Shown here: piece by piece, positions 1-12,705 of the stretch
Position numbering within the stretch: the stretch's first letter is position 1
How the letters are laid out: every line of letters begins with the position of its first letter
Source: Nymphaea colorata
Taxonomy: Eukaryota; Streptophyta; Magnoliopsida; Nymphaeales; Nymphaeaceae
DNA length: 64,000 nucleotides
Assembly (NCBI RefSeq): GCF_008831285.2
Contig: NC_045140.1
Location: forward strand, 6,568,505-6,632,504
Direction: 5' to 3'
The notes under the pieces: model-generated
The model's database searches: none
Told to the model about the DNA's origin: nothing
The model's input: the letters and a program-made list of their open reading frames with translations, nothing else
Position numbers and translations under genes: made by a program

Positions 1-754
<754 letters not shown>

Positions 755-763
755 TAGTTTGTT

Positions 764-810
764 GGACCGTTTGGCTTGCCCCAGAAAAAAATTCTTGCTT
801 CGCCTCTGCT
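764..810. mobile_element. Right end of a hAT-type MITE, body lost
   Basis: This 47-bp stretch aligns base by base with the right terminus of the complete MITE at 26487-26638: a GGACCGTTTGGC block, a run of A, then a GCTTCGCCTCTG end corresponding to GCTCCGCCCCTA. No left end is found. The TC/TA microsatellite sits where the body should be. Confidence 0.5.
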
Positions 811-812
811 GT

Positions 813-2029
813 AAAATTCCAATACTTTTCTTCCTTTTTTGGTTTCTATTGTTAATATAGAGGCGCTAAGTTTTATAGATCCATTTGCATATGATTCTTA
901 CTTTAAGCAACAGATACAATAGAAAATAGAAAAAGAACATGCTGCTCAAATTATAGTGCAGTTTCTCTGACCTATTGATCTTTCTTGCTACATGTTTAAC
1001 CTGAAGTATTAGTTTATTTCATGTTGCACTACTTCAATTTGACTTTAAAATCTCTGGATCCAGCATAGTTTGAAGTGCATATAGTTTCATCTGCTAAAGG
1101 TCTTTATGGCTATACAAGAGTGCATTAACCCAGTATTATTACCTGACGATTCCGTCTTCAACAAGTCAGCCAAAATAGATCTAAAAGGTCAAGTTTTTTT
1201 GGGAACCATCTCATTATGACTGAGAATGTTGCATTAACTTGTTTAACTTTGCAGTCAATTTATTGACGTTCCCTACAAATTTTTCCATCTTGGTTTTATA
1301 AATAATCATGAAGTTGATGCAAATCTAGCCTAGTCTTGAAGCATGAGTTTAATTTCAGTAGATGGCATTCCTTACTCAACCTGAAGTTGATTACAACTGT
1401 TAGGAGCTGCAGAATTATATTGTTGTTAGGGTTTTCCCCTTCAACTTATTAAAGAAAAAAAAAAAATATGAGTATGAAAGCTTGAACACTTCTTGTGTAC
1501 TTCTCATCTAATTCTAGTTGGAGATTTGTCACTTTCCAATGCTGATTGATTATAACCACGTATCCACCCATCAAAATTCTCTGCACCTAACAAATGACAA
1601 TACATGAGAAATTGGATGACTTGGCATTGGATTGATCTACTGCTGTCACTTTTTCTATTTTCTTTTGTTTTCCAAAGGCATGCACAGAACTTCGACTATT
1701 CAAACAACAATATGAGTTTTTATATTTTATTTTTCTTCAAAGACAAGTTGTTGTCAGGTAGATTCTTACCAAATTATGCCAACATAGATAGCTATCCATG
1801 AGTTGCTTGCACTTATCTCTAAAGTTGCTTGGACTTGAAAGCTTAAGAGACAACAACCTATCCAAGTCTTGCAAATCGCATGTCGCAGATTTTTTTGGGT
1901 TCGGCTCCTTCCATGAATAGCATCCATATTGATTAACATGTACAACCATTTTCAAAAAATATTTGGCTCTTTTTTAACCATAATGTGATTTTCATACTTC
2001 CTTTTTTATGAAAGGAGTCTTGAGTTTGC
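813..2029. other. Intergenic, no gene seen
   Basis: Short frames of 60-70 codons occur on both strands but show no family motif and no codon bias. Nothing else is recognised. Confidence 0.4.
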
Positions 2030-2215
2030 TTATTTCGACGTGTTAGCAGTAGTTAAATAAGAAAGTATGTAAGGCCCATTTTCATGCCCAAGACTGAAAT
2101 AAGCACATAAGTCTTGGGTTTGCTTATTTCATACCCAAGACGTGTTAGCAGCATAAGTCTTGGGTATGAAATATGAAAGGCCCATTTTCATGCTTATTTC
2201 GACGTGTGTTGCAGC
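2030..2215. repeat. Cluster of short direct and inverted repeats
   Basis: The motifs AAGGCCCATTTTCATGC, TGCTTATTTCGACGTG and a TAAGTCTTGGGT block each recur. GTCTTGGGT and ACCCAAGAC face each other across about 13 bases and could form a hairpin. The origin is unknown; it may be the remains of a fold-back element. Confidence 0.6.
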
Positions 2216-2783
2216 ACATTTGTAACTTCCAAGACATCAATGGATATTGAAATTTTAATCAAATCAGGGCATTTCAGTTGCTGATTTCCATGTAAAAACT
2301 GTTTAAAAGGAGTTTAATTTTGTGAAACAAAGGTGAAAACTCGAGAATTGCACTGCTCATATGGTCCTGCAGTTAAGTACAATCAATTGCTTATACATAT
2401 GTTTTATTTTGATGGGAAAGGTGGTCATCTGTAATAAACACAGTACGTGGCGGGCCTTTTACATGGGGTCCTGCCATTGGTGGCAGGGTGTTCGTATGGA
2501 ACTCAGTTTGCCAAATGTTGGGACAACCGTAGGTGCTGTTGCTAGCGACTTTGTTGGTAGTGGCATATGTCTGACTCTTGTTATCGTGTAAACATATTGC
2601 TAAATCTTCTTCATTTTATCAAATGTTAGTTTTCATTTTAAAAAAAAATTGAGTTGTTTGACATTAGCTTGTGAACGATAATAAGGACCCATCGGGTATT
2701 CATAAAAAAAGTAATTAGTTACACGGAATTTTTGTTATAAAAAATTATTTTGCAATGTACATTTCATCGCTAAAAGTATGTTC

Positions 2784-2983
2784 CACTACCATGAGAACAA
2801 ACGCAAACCTAAAATTGCAACATCGATGTTTCATTCTCATAGATAATTAACAACAAAAAATTTGCATTGGTGATAATGAATCATTTGTAACAATATCAAT
2901 TTCATCATTAATGGATTCAACATCGTGATTTTTAGTAATAGAAATGGATTTCTTTGTTACTAAAAGTCTTTCCTCTTGTAGTG
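2784..2983. mobile_element. Possible CACTA-type MITE, 200 bp
   Basis: The stretch starts CACTACCATGAGAA and ends CTCTTGTAGTG, the reverse complement of CACTACAAGAG, which resembles termini of plant CACTA elements. The termini match only partly and I see no convincing 3-bp target duplication. It ends exactly where copia similarity begins, so it may have interrupted the retrotransposon. Confidence 0.3.
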
Positions 2984-2984
2984 C

Positions 2985-3553
2985 TTGTTATGAATATGCT
3001 TGCAGAATGTATGAATTGGACATGGAAAAGGAAATAGCAGCCATTGAAATGAATTATCGATGCTTGAAAACTTGAGTCTTACCAGATGACAAAAATGCCA
3101 TTGGTGTGAAATGAGTCTATAAAGTAAAATAAAATATTGATGGGAGCATGCACGAATACAAAGCAAGGCTTGTTGCAAAAGGATATGCTCAAGAATATAT
3201 GATAGATTTGTCATAAACTTGTTCTCTTGTTAGACATTTTGAAACTGTTATAATTATTTTGGCACTAGAAGCTCATATGAAATGGTCAGGTTTTCAGTTT
3301 GAAGTGAAGTATGTTTTTCTAAATGGTTTTTGGGAGGAAGAAATTTATGTTTGCCAACCTCAGGTGTTTGCTCTCAATGGACAAGATGAGGTATATAAGT
3401 TGAAGAAAGCTCTTGCTGGACTTAGACAAGCACTAAGAGCTTGGTTTGGGAGATTATTAAATTTACACTTTATACACAATGGATTTCACATAAGTAAAAG
3501 TAAACACACTTTATGTGTGAAGGAAATAGGTAAGGACGTTCTTATAATTTGTG

Positions 3554-3592
<39 letters not shown>

Positions 3593-4480
3593 CTCTTCTA
3601 GTTGCCTCATTGAAAAATTTAAGGCAAGCATGATGTGTGAATTTGATATATCAAATCTGAGATTGTTAGATTATTTTTTTGGACTTTAAGTTAAATAGAC
3701 TAATGATGATGTTTTCATTTTTGAAGAAAAATATACTTTATATATGCTTGAAAATTTTAATATGTTGTCATGCAAGTCTTGTTTTATTCTCATGAACACC
3801 AATGAGAAATTAACTATAAATGATGACATTGTGAGAGTTGATGTGAAGCTATGTAAGAGTCTAGTTGGGAAATTGATGTACCTCACAAACACATCTAGAT
3901 ATTGTGTTATCAATTGATCTGATCTCCAAGTTTATGCATTACCTATCAAGATATCATTTTGAAGCAGCAAATGAATCCGAGCAACAACCAACTATGGGAT
4001 TGGGAACCAATGTAAATATTAAATTAGTTGGCTTTTCTAATAGTGATTGAGCTGGTTTTATAGCTGACAAAAAACAATAATGGGTTCATCTTTACCCTTG
4101 ACTCTGGGGTTGTGTTTTGGATGTTGAAAAAACAAGTAATTGGGCCTTACCATCTTCAGACGCGGAGTATGCTGCAACCACTGCATATACCTGTCAAGCT
4201 ATCTAGATACGAAAAATTTTAGGTGACAACTTGATGCATCAAAGCTTTTTTGTGATAACCAAGCTGGAATTGTCGTGACAAAAAAACCAGTGTTCTGGAA
4301 GAACTAAACATATTGAGCTTAACCACCACTTTATCTGTGAAACAGTCACCGATTGATCAATCATAATGAAGTATTGTTCTACGAATGATCAAGTGGCTGA
4401 CAGATTTACAAAAGCTCTCGACTATTCAAAGTTCATGAAGTTCAAGTCATCTCTTGGTGTAGAAAGTGATAGAATGTGAC
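2985..4480 (+). pseudogene. Degenerate Ty1/copia pol: reverse transcriptase and RNase H
   Basis: Translated in shifting frames, this reads as the C-terminal half of a copia polyprotein. Near 3100-3200 is the RVT_2 start (GV-K-VYKVK, then YKARLVAKGYAQ). At 3259-3550 comes the core (FLNG-EEEIYV-QP, KLKKALAGLRQA-RAW). Near 4165-4210 is an RNase H block (DAEYAATTAYTCQAIWI), then CDNQAGIV. It ends with TNDQVADRFTKAL and LGV at 4385-4470. Several stops and frameshifts interrupt it. Gag, protease and integrase are absent. A (TA)18 run has expanded inside the RT region. It has the same orientation as the gene downstream, with its 3' LTR between them. Confidence 0.9.
3555..3590. repeat. (TA)18 microsatellite
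   Basis: A pure TA run inside the copia RT relic. Confidence 0.95.
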
Positions 4481-4533
4481 ACAAAACTCCTTTCCACATG
4501 TGGAGTCCATAATAAGGGACGCCTTTGCTAAAG

Positions 4534-4784
4534 TGTTGAAGAAAGGTTAAAGTCATGTGGCAGCTTTTTATAAAGGTACGTAGCTGTGACATGATAAGTT
4601 ACAAGGACTTTTCTTATATTTTAATATCATGAACGTGGTAGAGTTACATGTTCTCTTAGGCTTATATATAGAGGTCTTGGAGTCCATTATGGTGTACCAC
4701 GGTACAATTGAAATGTGCGCATGAGCTTAGTGTTCTTGCAATAGTGTTCCACGAGCTCTTCTTTGTTTTTTGCTTCCTCCAACA
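4534..4784 (+). mobile_element. Putative copia 3' LTR, 251 bp
   Basis: The stretch begins TGTTGAAGAAAGG and ends TTCCTCCAACA, so its tips are the inverted pair TGTTG and CAACA typical of plant copia LTRs. It lies 54 bp after the end of the copia RNase H relic in the same orientation, contains a TATA box at 4663-4670 about 130 bp from its start, and has a pyrimidine-rich 3' end. No primer-binding site follows it, as expected for a 3' rather than a 5' LTR. No second LTR is seen, because the 5' half of the element is gone, so the boundaries rest on termini and position only. Confidence 0.65.
4663..4670 (+). promoter_or_regulatory. TATA box of the oxidoreductase gene, inside the LTR
   Basis: TATATATA preceded by CT and followed by GAGG lies 140 bp upstream of the ATG at 4810. 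Transcription would start near 4695, giving a leader of about 115 nt that is nearly all LTR. I see no better TATA box between here and the start codon. Short upstream ATGs (for example 4713 and 4721) open frames that stop before 4810. Confidence 0.55.
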
Positions 4785-4809
4785 GAACCAACCTCTTTCA
4801 AGGGAGTTC

Positions 4810-7800
4810 ATGGCGGCCAAGACAATGCAGGCTGTTAGATACGAAGCTTACGGTGGTGGTTCCGCTGCCCTAAAGGTACGGACTAGCTCATCCTCATCAC
4901 ACTCTAACCCCCTTTATCAGCCCTTCTGTATTATTTTGTCATATAACACGGACATTTTATTTATATATTGGTGCCCCTCAACCATTTTATTATCCAAGCT
5001 GACTATATGCATACAAACTAATGTTTATTTGCATATTTTGCCCCACGGACATTTTATTTCTATATTGGTTCCCCTCAACCATTTTACTTTCCAAACTGAC
5101 TATATGTTCAGGTGCATGAAATTAGGTGACACAGTGCTCAAAAGTTGAAATTAAAATCCCTCCTTACAAAGACAAAATGGAGGAAGAAAAAATTACATGG
5201 TCCTCGTCAGGGAGCGACATGGTTCGACCCTGTATACACACCACAGTGGTTTTTACTATGGGGGTGTTGGGTGACACCCGTTTTTGTAAAAAGTTTGTTT
5301 TATGAAACCCAAGTTTTTTAACAAGTAATTTGGAAACTTTGTTTATTTGTTTGAATTATACATCCCAAAACTGGCTTTTCATGAATAACAAATGCTTTTC
5401 TCTCCTTTTTTACAAAACCAAATTTTATATTGGAAACTGAGTTTTCCTCAAATCTTATTTTAATCTCCCCGAAAAACTCAAAACCTGGCTTTAGAGGCAA
5501 AACTGATTTTGCGGTGTCATCCAAATCGTCTGCAAAGCCTAAAATTTGATTATTAGTTATTTGAAACCTCAGCAACCAACCAATCCTTGTTAGGTTGAAC
5601 CATAATAAAATGGAGAAACTAAGTGTAATTGTCAAGATCATCATCCCCTTACATTTCTTTTATAATATATAGGAAAGTTTCAAAATCAGCGCCCAACAAC
5701 AAACAACCGATCAACAGCCCCTCAACTCTTGTATGTGATTGTTGAAGAACCGGTTTCTTATAAAAAAAATGTATATTAAAATAATAAAAAAGGGACACGA
5801 TTCCCTTTTCAAGCAATTTTTTTCCAATATATGATAGGCACATTTTCAAGTTTCGATGCTCTAACAATTTAGATGTTCAATATTTATATTTCTATTCATT
5901 TAACAGAGGTACGCCTCCACTCATAGAGGTCAAACGAAAATCATTTTATGGGTATAGCACGTGAAATTTGGCTTTTACCCTATTTTTATTGTCCTGGTGC
6001 TTTCTAAAGAACATATTATGAAAAGGTTTGTTTAAAGTTTATGGCTAGCTTCGACAAATTTATTCATGACTTACTTCTATGTATTGATGCATCATTCTTC
6101 CACTGAAGTTTCAGATCTTTTAGTGTAAAATTTATGGACGAAAGTTGTGGCTCTAATTCTAAACTATTCTTATTGTTATTGTCGTGGTGTTTTAAAATGT
6201 ACCTAACTTGGAATATATTATGAAAAGGTTCTTTTACGCTTATATGTAACTTTGTTAGATTTGTTCATGCGGTATTGCCATTGATTGATCCATCCCAGTA
6301 TTTAAGTGTTTGAAACGTGAAAATTTATGAAGGAACCAAAATTTTGGATTTTAAAGTATTATTGTCATTATCCGGGTGCTCCAGATGGAAGGGCACGTTA
6401 TCAGACATTCAATGGCTCATTTGGCAACAGTAATAAATTGTTACTATTGTGTGAACCTAAACACTATGATGTCATTTTTTGTTGGTTGACATTCTCCTAC
6501 CATTTAGATGGTGCGGTCCGAAAAATTAAAGCACAAAATTAATAAAGGTAACTGCAAGTGGTATGACAATATGCGTCTCTTTATAAATGGCTTCGACTGA
6601 TCGTATGCTTTCTTCGCTCTTTCCATGTCACAGAACTGTGTGATCGCCCACAAGGAAATGTGGACTGCCAACTCCTTCCCAGAAATTTTCCTGCAAAAGT
6701 TAAACCACCATATGGTTTCTTCCTGGAAGACAGATTAAAGAAAGGAAGAACATTTCAAGCAGAAATTAACATTAATACTGTTAGTTTATGCGCAATTCTT
6801 AACTGTGTTGTCCTACCAACTTTGAAAATCAAATTAATTCATGTATATAATTCAAGTTTGGTGGGCTTAAGACTGGAAAAAGTATGTAAGCCTAACTGGC
6901 CACATGACTGCTCATTCAGACGGGGGCCACAGCTGGTCGTTTGTGGAACACTGCATTTTAAAGAATATGGCATTCTTATTATCAAACGCCCAAGTAGGTC
7001 CTCGGAGTTAGATGAAAAACGGGTAGCTAAACCATGACAAGAGCACGGTTTTTTCCTACTCTTCTACCCTGTGCAGTCTTCGTTTCCTCCCCACCTGCAT
7101 AGTGGTACAAAATGGCTGTTGTCATTCCTTTGATGAGGTCCTTATTTTAGAGGTCATTTGGTAGTAGGAATACTTTGTTCCGTCTTCGTTTCCTCCCCAC
7201 CTGCATAGTGGTACAAAATGGTTGTTGTCATTCCTTTGATGAGGTCCTTATTTTAGAGGTCATTTGGCAGTAGTAATACTTTGTAAAAGTCCGTTGAATT
7301 TGTGAACATTAGTTGTTCCATGAATGTTGTCTAATCTTTGGGCGTGTTTATGGAGCACTCCTGTGAGTGTCCATGGTGCCAAACGACCCCTTAATGACCA
7401 ATTCTGATTTTTGGTGAGTTTTTGTTGGGTCTCATTAACTTCATATTAGTAATGTTCTTGTCTTAGACAATGCAGGATTCATTTTCTATTTTACATGTTC
7501 GAAATATTTTAATAACGACAGGTGGCCTATCTCGATTAGGAGTTTACTGTAAGTATACTCCTAATTACATCAGTTTAGGTGACGATTGAAAACTTGGGTT
7601 TAGGTAATCAAGTTCTATCTGGGTGACGATTCGTGACCATGGGGGTCTGCTTCTGTGAGTTATCAATAATTAATTTATAAAAATCAGGTTCTGCTTGGCT
7701 GACGATTGAAAACCTGGCTTTAAGTAACCAAGTTCTATTTGGCTGACGATTCGTGACCATGGGGGTCTGCCTTTGTGTTTGACAAAAGAACGAGTTGGTT

Positions 7801-10800
7801 TCGGAACGCATTTCTAGAATACATGTTCAACGGAACACTATGTTCTACATAATATATTTACGTGTAGTGTTTAACTGTTCAATTTAGAAACAACATCCAT
7901 AATCAGATCATGTTTCTTGAAACAAAAACATAGTGTTCTCGAAACATATTTTTAAGACACTATTCTAACAACACAATGTTCTTTTACTGATGAATGCCCT
8001 CTTACTGACAGATTTATTGACAATAAGATGCACCAGTTGCTTGTACGTCAAAAATGAATTTGAGAAAATGATCTTCCAACTCTATTGCTAACATATCATC
8101 TTCTGTTGAATGAGTGAGGTTTCGGTACTTGCTTGAATCAAATGTCACAGTAGCCCTACCTAACAGGCTGCTGCGGCCACCACCACTGCCACCTTTTTTT
8201 ATTAGCTCGTCTTCAAACTCATTGACGCCATGCCAAAGCTTTGATGTCTTTCCTGTGTTTGGTTGGTGAAAGACTACTTGGGTTCCCAGATCTGATTTAT
8301 GTGGGTGACTTGGACCAGTAGAGGAGCTACATGGGGTTGGTTTGAGCCACTGCCCACACCAGTGCTTCTAAAATATTGTCGTTGGAATCAAGGCTGGACT
8401 CAGGTCTAGCCACATGCAATGCCCACACTAGACCCGGTTCAGTGACTCTAGTGTCTCTCAGCCAAAGAATTTTCTATCTGCCACTGACTCAGATTAGATC
8501 GGAAAATTTACAGCAATTCCTTAGAGGTTCTTTAGCAGCAAGAACACTCTATGTATCGGCTACAAAGAATGGAGCAAATTCATGGAAGTCTACTAGAATG
8601 TTTCAACTGCCAAACAACCTCTTAGTGACTTACACCTCTTTCACCAAGTATGTGGGCAACCGATACTAAACTGAAACTTTGTTGCAGCATGCGGAGATTC
8701 CAATACCCATGCCGAAGCACGGCGAGGTTCTATTGAAACTCGAAGCAACGAGCCTGAACCCAGTTGATTGGAGGCTTCAGCATGGCCTGTTGCGGCCGCT
8801 CCTCCCATTCAAGTTCCCATTCATCCCAGGTATATAACCTCCTCATGGACCGATACTGCTTAGAAGGCATATTTGCATGTGGATGTATCAGGCTGCATTG
8901 GCCACAATACGAAAGTAAATAAATATTACTTTGCTTGATAATCACCATATGGATGGACACCGGCAGCCGATATTCGAAGTGTTAGGGTCAGCTTATTCGA
9001 ATCAAATCACCAGCAAACTGAATCCAAACGTGCCACTGCCTCATGTGCCTTCTTTGTTTTTGCTTTCTTTGTGTTTGTTCTGGTATTCGTCTGAGTGTTA
9101 CCCATCTCTATTATGGCAGCTTATATGTTCCGGCTGGGCCCTCACCGGCCAAGGAGGGGGTCGTGCGTAATTTGGTTATGTGTTTGGGGCCCGAACATGG
9201 GTTGCGTGTTTGGGTGCTTGAAAAGACACAAACACCCGTCAAGGCAGCACTTTAGAAAGCCACTTTATAAGGACAAAACAGGACTACAAGAAAATGAATT
9301 CACATTTTGTCCACTAAGGACATGCCATTGTGGGCATGAAGGGTTAGTGTGTTAACCACTATTCTGTAGTGAACATGGTCTCATCTTCATATGTATATAC
9401 ATTTTGTCCCAGAAACCCTCAAAGGTTTAAACCATGGTTAGGCTAAGCTAGAAGAGGGCCATATCGTCAGGATTTGTATCTATTACATAACGTTTTTTTA
9501 ACAGAATTCGGCAATGAAAATTGGCCTTGAAACAGGTGAAGACATCGCCGGAGAGGTGATTGAGGTCGGACCCGGTGTTCAAAACTTCAAGCTGGGTGAT
9601 AAAGTGGTGAGCATGCTCGGTATTTTGGTAAGTATGTTTCATCCAGGATATGTTTTTCTTGGTCATTTTGGGGATGCAAACTGAGGACTTAGGTGGTTCC
9701 CAGTTGAATCAACTCAACCCAACTCAAAATGAAATCGGACGCGGTTAGGGTTGAGTAATCAGTCGAATAACTCAAGCGTGACTGGACTCAAGTATTTGAT
9801 CAACTTCAGATAGAGCTCAATTCATATCATAAACTTATGAGTCGACTTCGAACTTGATCTTTACAATGGAACCTTGAACAATCAACAAGATCAATTAGGC
9901 TCCCAATTTTTGTTTTTCCTTCATTTACGTGCTTCACAGTCTGATGTTTGTTTCACTAAGTGATAGATTTATGTGTGTTATTACTAGAGCATTAGATGTT
10001 TAAATCTCATTGGTGCTGTTATCTAATTGGTCTTGTTATCTATTTTAGCACATCTTCTCAGCCAAATTAAAAAAAAAATAAAAAAAAGTGTTTGAGCAAA
10101 TGACTAGTCACACCCCAACTTTTTAAAATCGACAAGTAGGGGCTCAACTTTGGAGAAAAAAATCTCAAAGTGCTGCCTACTGATAAAAGAATATTAATTT
10201 TTGATATAAAATAACGAAAAACACGGTGCCTATCTTGAAACAAAATTATCTTTTTTTAGCCACTAGAAAAGCAATTCTTTATAACCGTCATGTTTGTCAT
10301 TTTAGATCAAAACAAGTCTTTTCTGTTCATTTTTTGAAAAGCTTTCCTAAAAGCTGAGTGCCTATGTGGTAACTTTTAAAAGTTGAACGATGATTCATTA
10401 TTTGCCTTAAATGCTTAATTCAACTCACAAGTCAATCTAAGATCAAGCCGGCCCTAGATGTAGCAAACTAAGTAAACCAAGTCATTACAGTTACTTTTCC
10501 AGTCATGATATAAACTATAAGGTCAGAGCACGTAACTAATATATCATCTTTGTACTAAACTACCTCCTAGCACGGAGGTGGCCTTGCAGAGTATGCAGTT
10601 GCAAAGGCAAACCTGACCGTGGAGAGGCCACCGGAGGTCTCAGCTGCCGAGGGTGCAGGCGTAGTCATAGCAGGTCTTACAGCTTTACAAGCCCTGACCA
10701 AGGCATGTGGGCTCAAGCTTGATGCCAGCACTTACAACGTCCCACTGAACATTCTCATCACGGCCGCATCCGGTGGAGTGGGTCTCTATGCAGTCCAGCT

Positions 10801-11269
10801 AGCTAAGCTTGCCAAGGCGCACGTAACCGCGACGTGTGGGTCTCGCAATCTAGGGCTGGTCAAGAGCCTAGGTGCCGACGAGGTGCTCGACTACACGACC
10901 CCGGAAGGCGCAGCACTGAAGAGCCCTTCTGGCCGGAAGTACGACGTGGTGTTGCACTGTGGTCCGACGACCCCTTGGCATACTTTTGAGCAGGTTTTGA
11001 CCGAGACCGGGACCTTGATTGAGCTAACACCTGGTGTGGCTCACTACGTGAGCGCGTGGTTCAAAAAATTAATGCGTTCAAAGAAGGAATTTGTGCCCTT
11101 TCTTATGGTGCCCACTCGCGAGGAGCTCGAGCTTCTGATGGGCTTGCTCAAGGAAGGGAAGGTCAAGACGGTAGTGGACTCGACCTACCCTCGAGCCATG
11201 GCCCATGAGGCTTGGGCTAGGAGCATGGGCGGCCATGCCACTGGGAAGATCATAGTCATCCATAACTAA
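4810..11269 (+). CDS. Quinone-oxidoreductase-like protein, chloroplast envelope type (MDR family)
   Basis: The coding exons are 4810-4875, 8688-8829, 9536-9627 and 10571-11269, with GT-AG introns and phases that agree, giving 332 residues. The product is a zinc-free medium-chain dehydrogenase/reductase like Arabidopsis ceQORH (At4g13010, about 329 residues), an NADPH-dependent reductase of reactive carbonyls at the inner chloroplast envelope that lacks a cleavable transit peptide. The GroES-like N-terminal domain covers exons 1-3, including LEATSLNPVDW and EDIAGEVIEVGPGV. The nucleotide-binding motif ASGGVG is at residues 166-171, followed by YAVQLAKLA and SLGADEVLDY. The C-terminus HATGKIIV is the family ending. 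The start gives MAAKTMQAVRYEAYGGG, the usual N-terminus, and no in-frame ATG lies upstream. Exon 3 uses a weak acceptor at 9534-9535, because the stronger one at 9503-9504 brings a stop into frame. Intron 1 (3.8 kb) is full of repeats. The promoter appears to be a copia LTR. Confidence 0.95.
5985..6375 (+). repeat. Degenerate tandem repeat, ~185-bp period
   Basis: Inside intron 1, a block starting TTATTGTC-TGGTG recurs near 5985, 6173 and 6357, each followed in the complete units by a TATTATGAAAAGGTT stretch. The copies differ by many substitutions. Confidence 0.6.
7076..7287 (+). repeat. Tandem duplication, 106-bp period
   Basis: Two nearly identical copies (7076-7181 and 7182-7287) share CGTTTCCTCCCCACC, TGGTACAAAATGG and GATGAGGTCCTTATTTTAG. 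They lie in intron 1. Confidence 0.9.
7580..7776 (+). repeat. Direct repeat pair, ~119-bp spacing
   Basis: A block from TGACGATTGAAAAC through GATTCGTGACCATGGGGGTC occurs twice (about 7580-7657 and 7699-7776) in intron 1. Confidence 0.85.
8025..8300 (-). pseudogene. Unidentified coding-like relic on the antisense strand of intron 1
   Basis: On the minus strand about 90 codons stay open, with segments such as KLWHGVNEFEDELIKK and ATVTFDSSKYRNL. I do not recognise the family. The segmental copy at about 24350-24620 keeps part of the same frame (ATVAFDSSKYQNL) but has a 1-base indel and a stop. It has no obvious start codon and could be a captured gene fragment or part of an old transposon. Confidence 0.3.
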
Positions 11270-11504
11270 TGATCGATATAAGTGGTAATGGAAGGCACAA
11301 TCCAAAATAAGCCCTGTTCGAAGTAATAATTTGTACTAGTTTCCAATTACTTTTACTAAGTGGTGTTGGCTATAAAGAGTATTGAATATACTCTTGAGAC
11401 AAAATAGTCATCAATTAACTTGAACTAAATTTGAGCTGTTTTGAATTTCATCTATTCTGATCTTGAATTCAACAAGCGTTGTGCCTAAGTAGATGTACCT
11501 AAAC

Positions 11505-11647
11505 CAGTGGCCGAGCAATAATGTGTCAGAAGTGGGCAATTTGCCCACACCAGCCCACAGAATTTACTTTATTAGTTTTTATCCTTTTTACATATGAGTG
11601 CCCTTTAAATTTGAAATTTAAAACAAAAGTTATGACTCTGCCTCTTT
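11505..11647. mobile_element. Short MITE-like element
   Basis: The left end CAGTGGCCGAGC and right end GACTCTGCCTCT resemble the inverted GGCGGAG / CTCCGCC termini of the other MITEs here. Internal text (ACTTTATTA, TTTTACATA-GA-TGC) is also found near 29090-29160. Confidence 0.35.
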
Positions 11648-12126
11648 TTTTAGGGCAGGTTCATGGGATAGTAACAGAATGTTGCTGTCACCAAATGACC
11701 CATTAATATGATTTGAATTTGAATCTTGAAAATTAAAACTCTGAATTCCAAATCTAAGCAGGTTGGAATCGGTGAAGCTCGAAACTGACCCGAGTCTGAG
11801 CTGTTACAATATTTGCTGGTATTGGAATAACACCTATGAGGAGTCAAACTTAGCTCATGTTGTTGATAAGGGAATTCAAGCATGAAATGCCCTTGATGGT
11901 TCTTTTCTTTTTATCTTTAACAAATAGACATATAGCCCTGCTGTATTAAAGCCATTTTTGCTGATTGTTTGAAGGCTAAAAGGAGTACCTCTTTAGACCT
12001 TTAATTTGCTTGGAAGAAAGTTTGAACTTTAAGCTTCAACAAGTTACTTTAAGTAAATCTTAGCATATGACATAGAAAAAGTATCTTTTTATTAGTTAAT
12101 GAACTTATGCTAACTTAGCCCAAAGT

Positions 12127-12330
12127 CAGCGGCGGAGCTCGCACATGTGGGTGTATGTCGGCACTTGCCAATAGAAACCAACCTAAATTGTATATTTATA
12201 TATATTGGTTCTTCTATACGCCCACCTGTTCGACTAGTTGTGCTATACCCCTTAACCCCTTGGTTGCCCAAGTATTACCGTTTACATTTATTTCCTATTT
12301 TATTTCACAAGAGTCCACCCACCAGTCCAC
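12127..12330. mobile_element. hAT-type MITE, left part
   Basis: It begins CAGCGGCGGAGCTCGCACATG, followed by GTGGGTGT and a TTGCCAATAGAAACC block. The same text opens the copies at 22505 and 27544. The right terminus is not clear here and the end coordinate is approximate. Confidence 0.4.
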
Positions 12331-12385
12331 TTCATGTGTAGCTCTTTCAAATAAAACCTTCAACCTTTGGGTGAGCTCTAACCTA

Positions 12386-12622
12386 AGGCGGAGCCAGGAT
12401 CATTTCATTGGATGAGCCGAATAGTTAAATGAATTTTTTCAACATTTTTAAAGGTTTTGTGGAAATTTTTCCACATGGGCTTATTATATATTTTAAAGAT
12501 TTTTATAGGGCCAAATTTTTTAAAAAAAAATTATAACGGGCATTTTTTGAAAAAAGTTGGGGGTGGGGAGGTGAGGGTTGGTGGAGGGGTATGGCCATTG
12601 GCAGCCCTCTTGGCTCTACCGT
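12386..12622. mobile_element. MITE, ~237 bp
   Basis: The left end is AAGGCGGAGCCAGGATC and the right end CTCTTGGCTCTACCGT, an imperfect inverted pair. The body contains TTTTTCCACATGGGCTTATTATAT and AGGGCCAAATT. The matching copy is at 28657-28885, at the corresponding place in the segmental duplicate. Confidence 0.55.
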
Positions 12623-12705
12623 ACCTTACAAAATTAACATAGCTTCAACTATGGGAAATTAGAGCACCAACTATGGGAAATTAAATAAGCTCAAGGGCGC
12701 AGTAA

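Noticed and set aside
4708-4809. In-frame N-terminal extension of the oxidoreductase
   Set aside because: The extension has no ATG (it would need TTG) and lies in the putative LTR. The family N-terminus starts at 4810.
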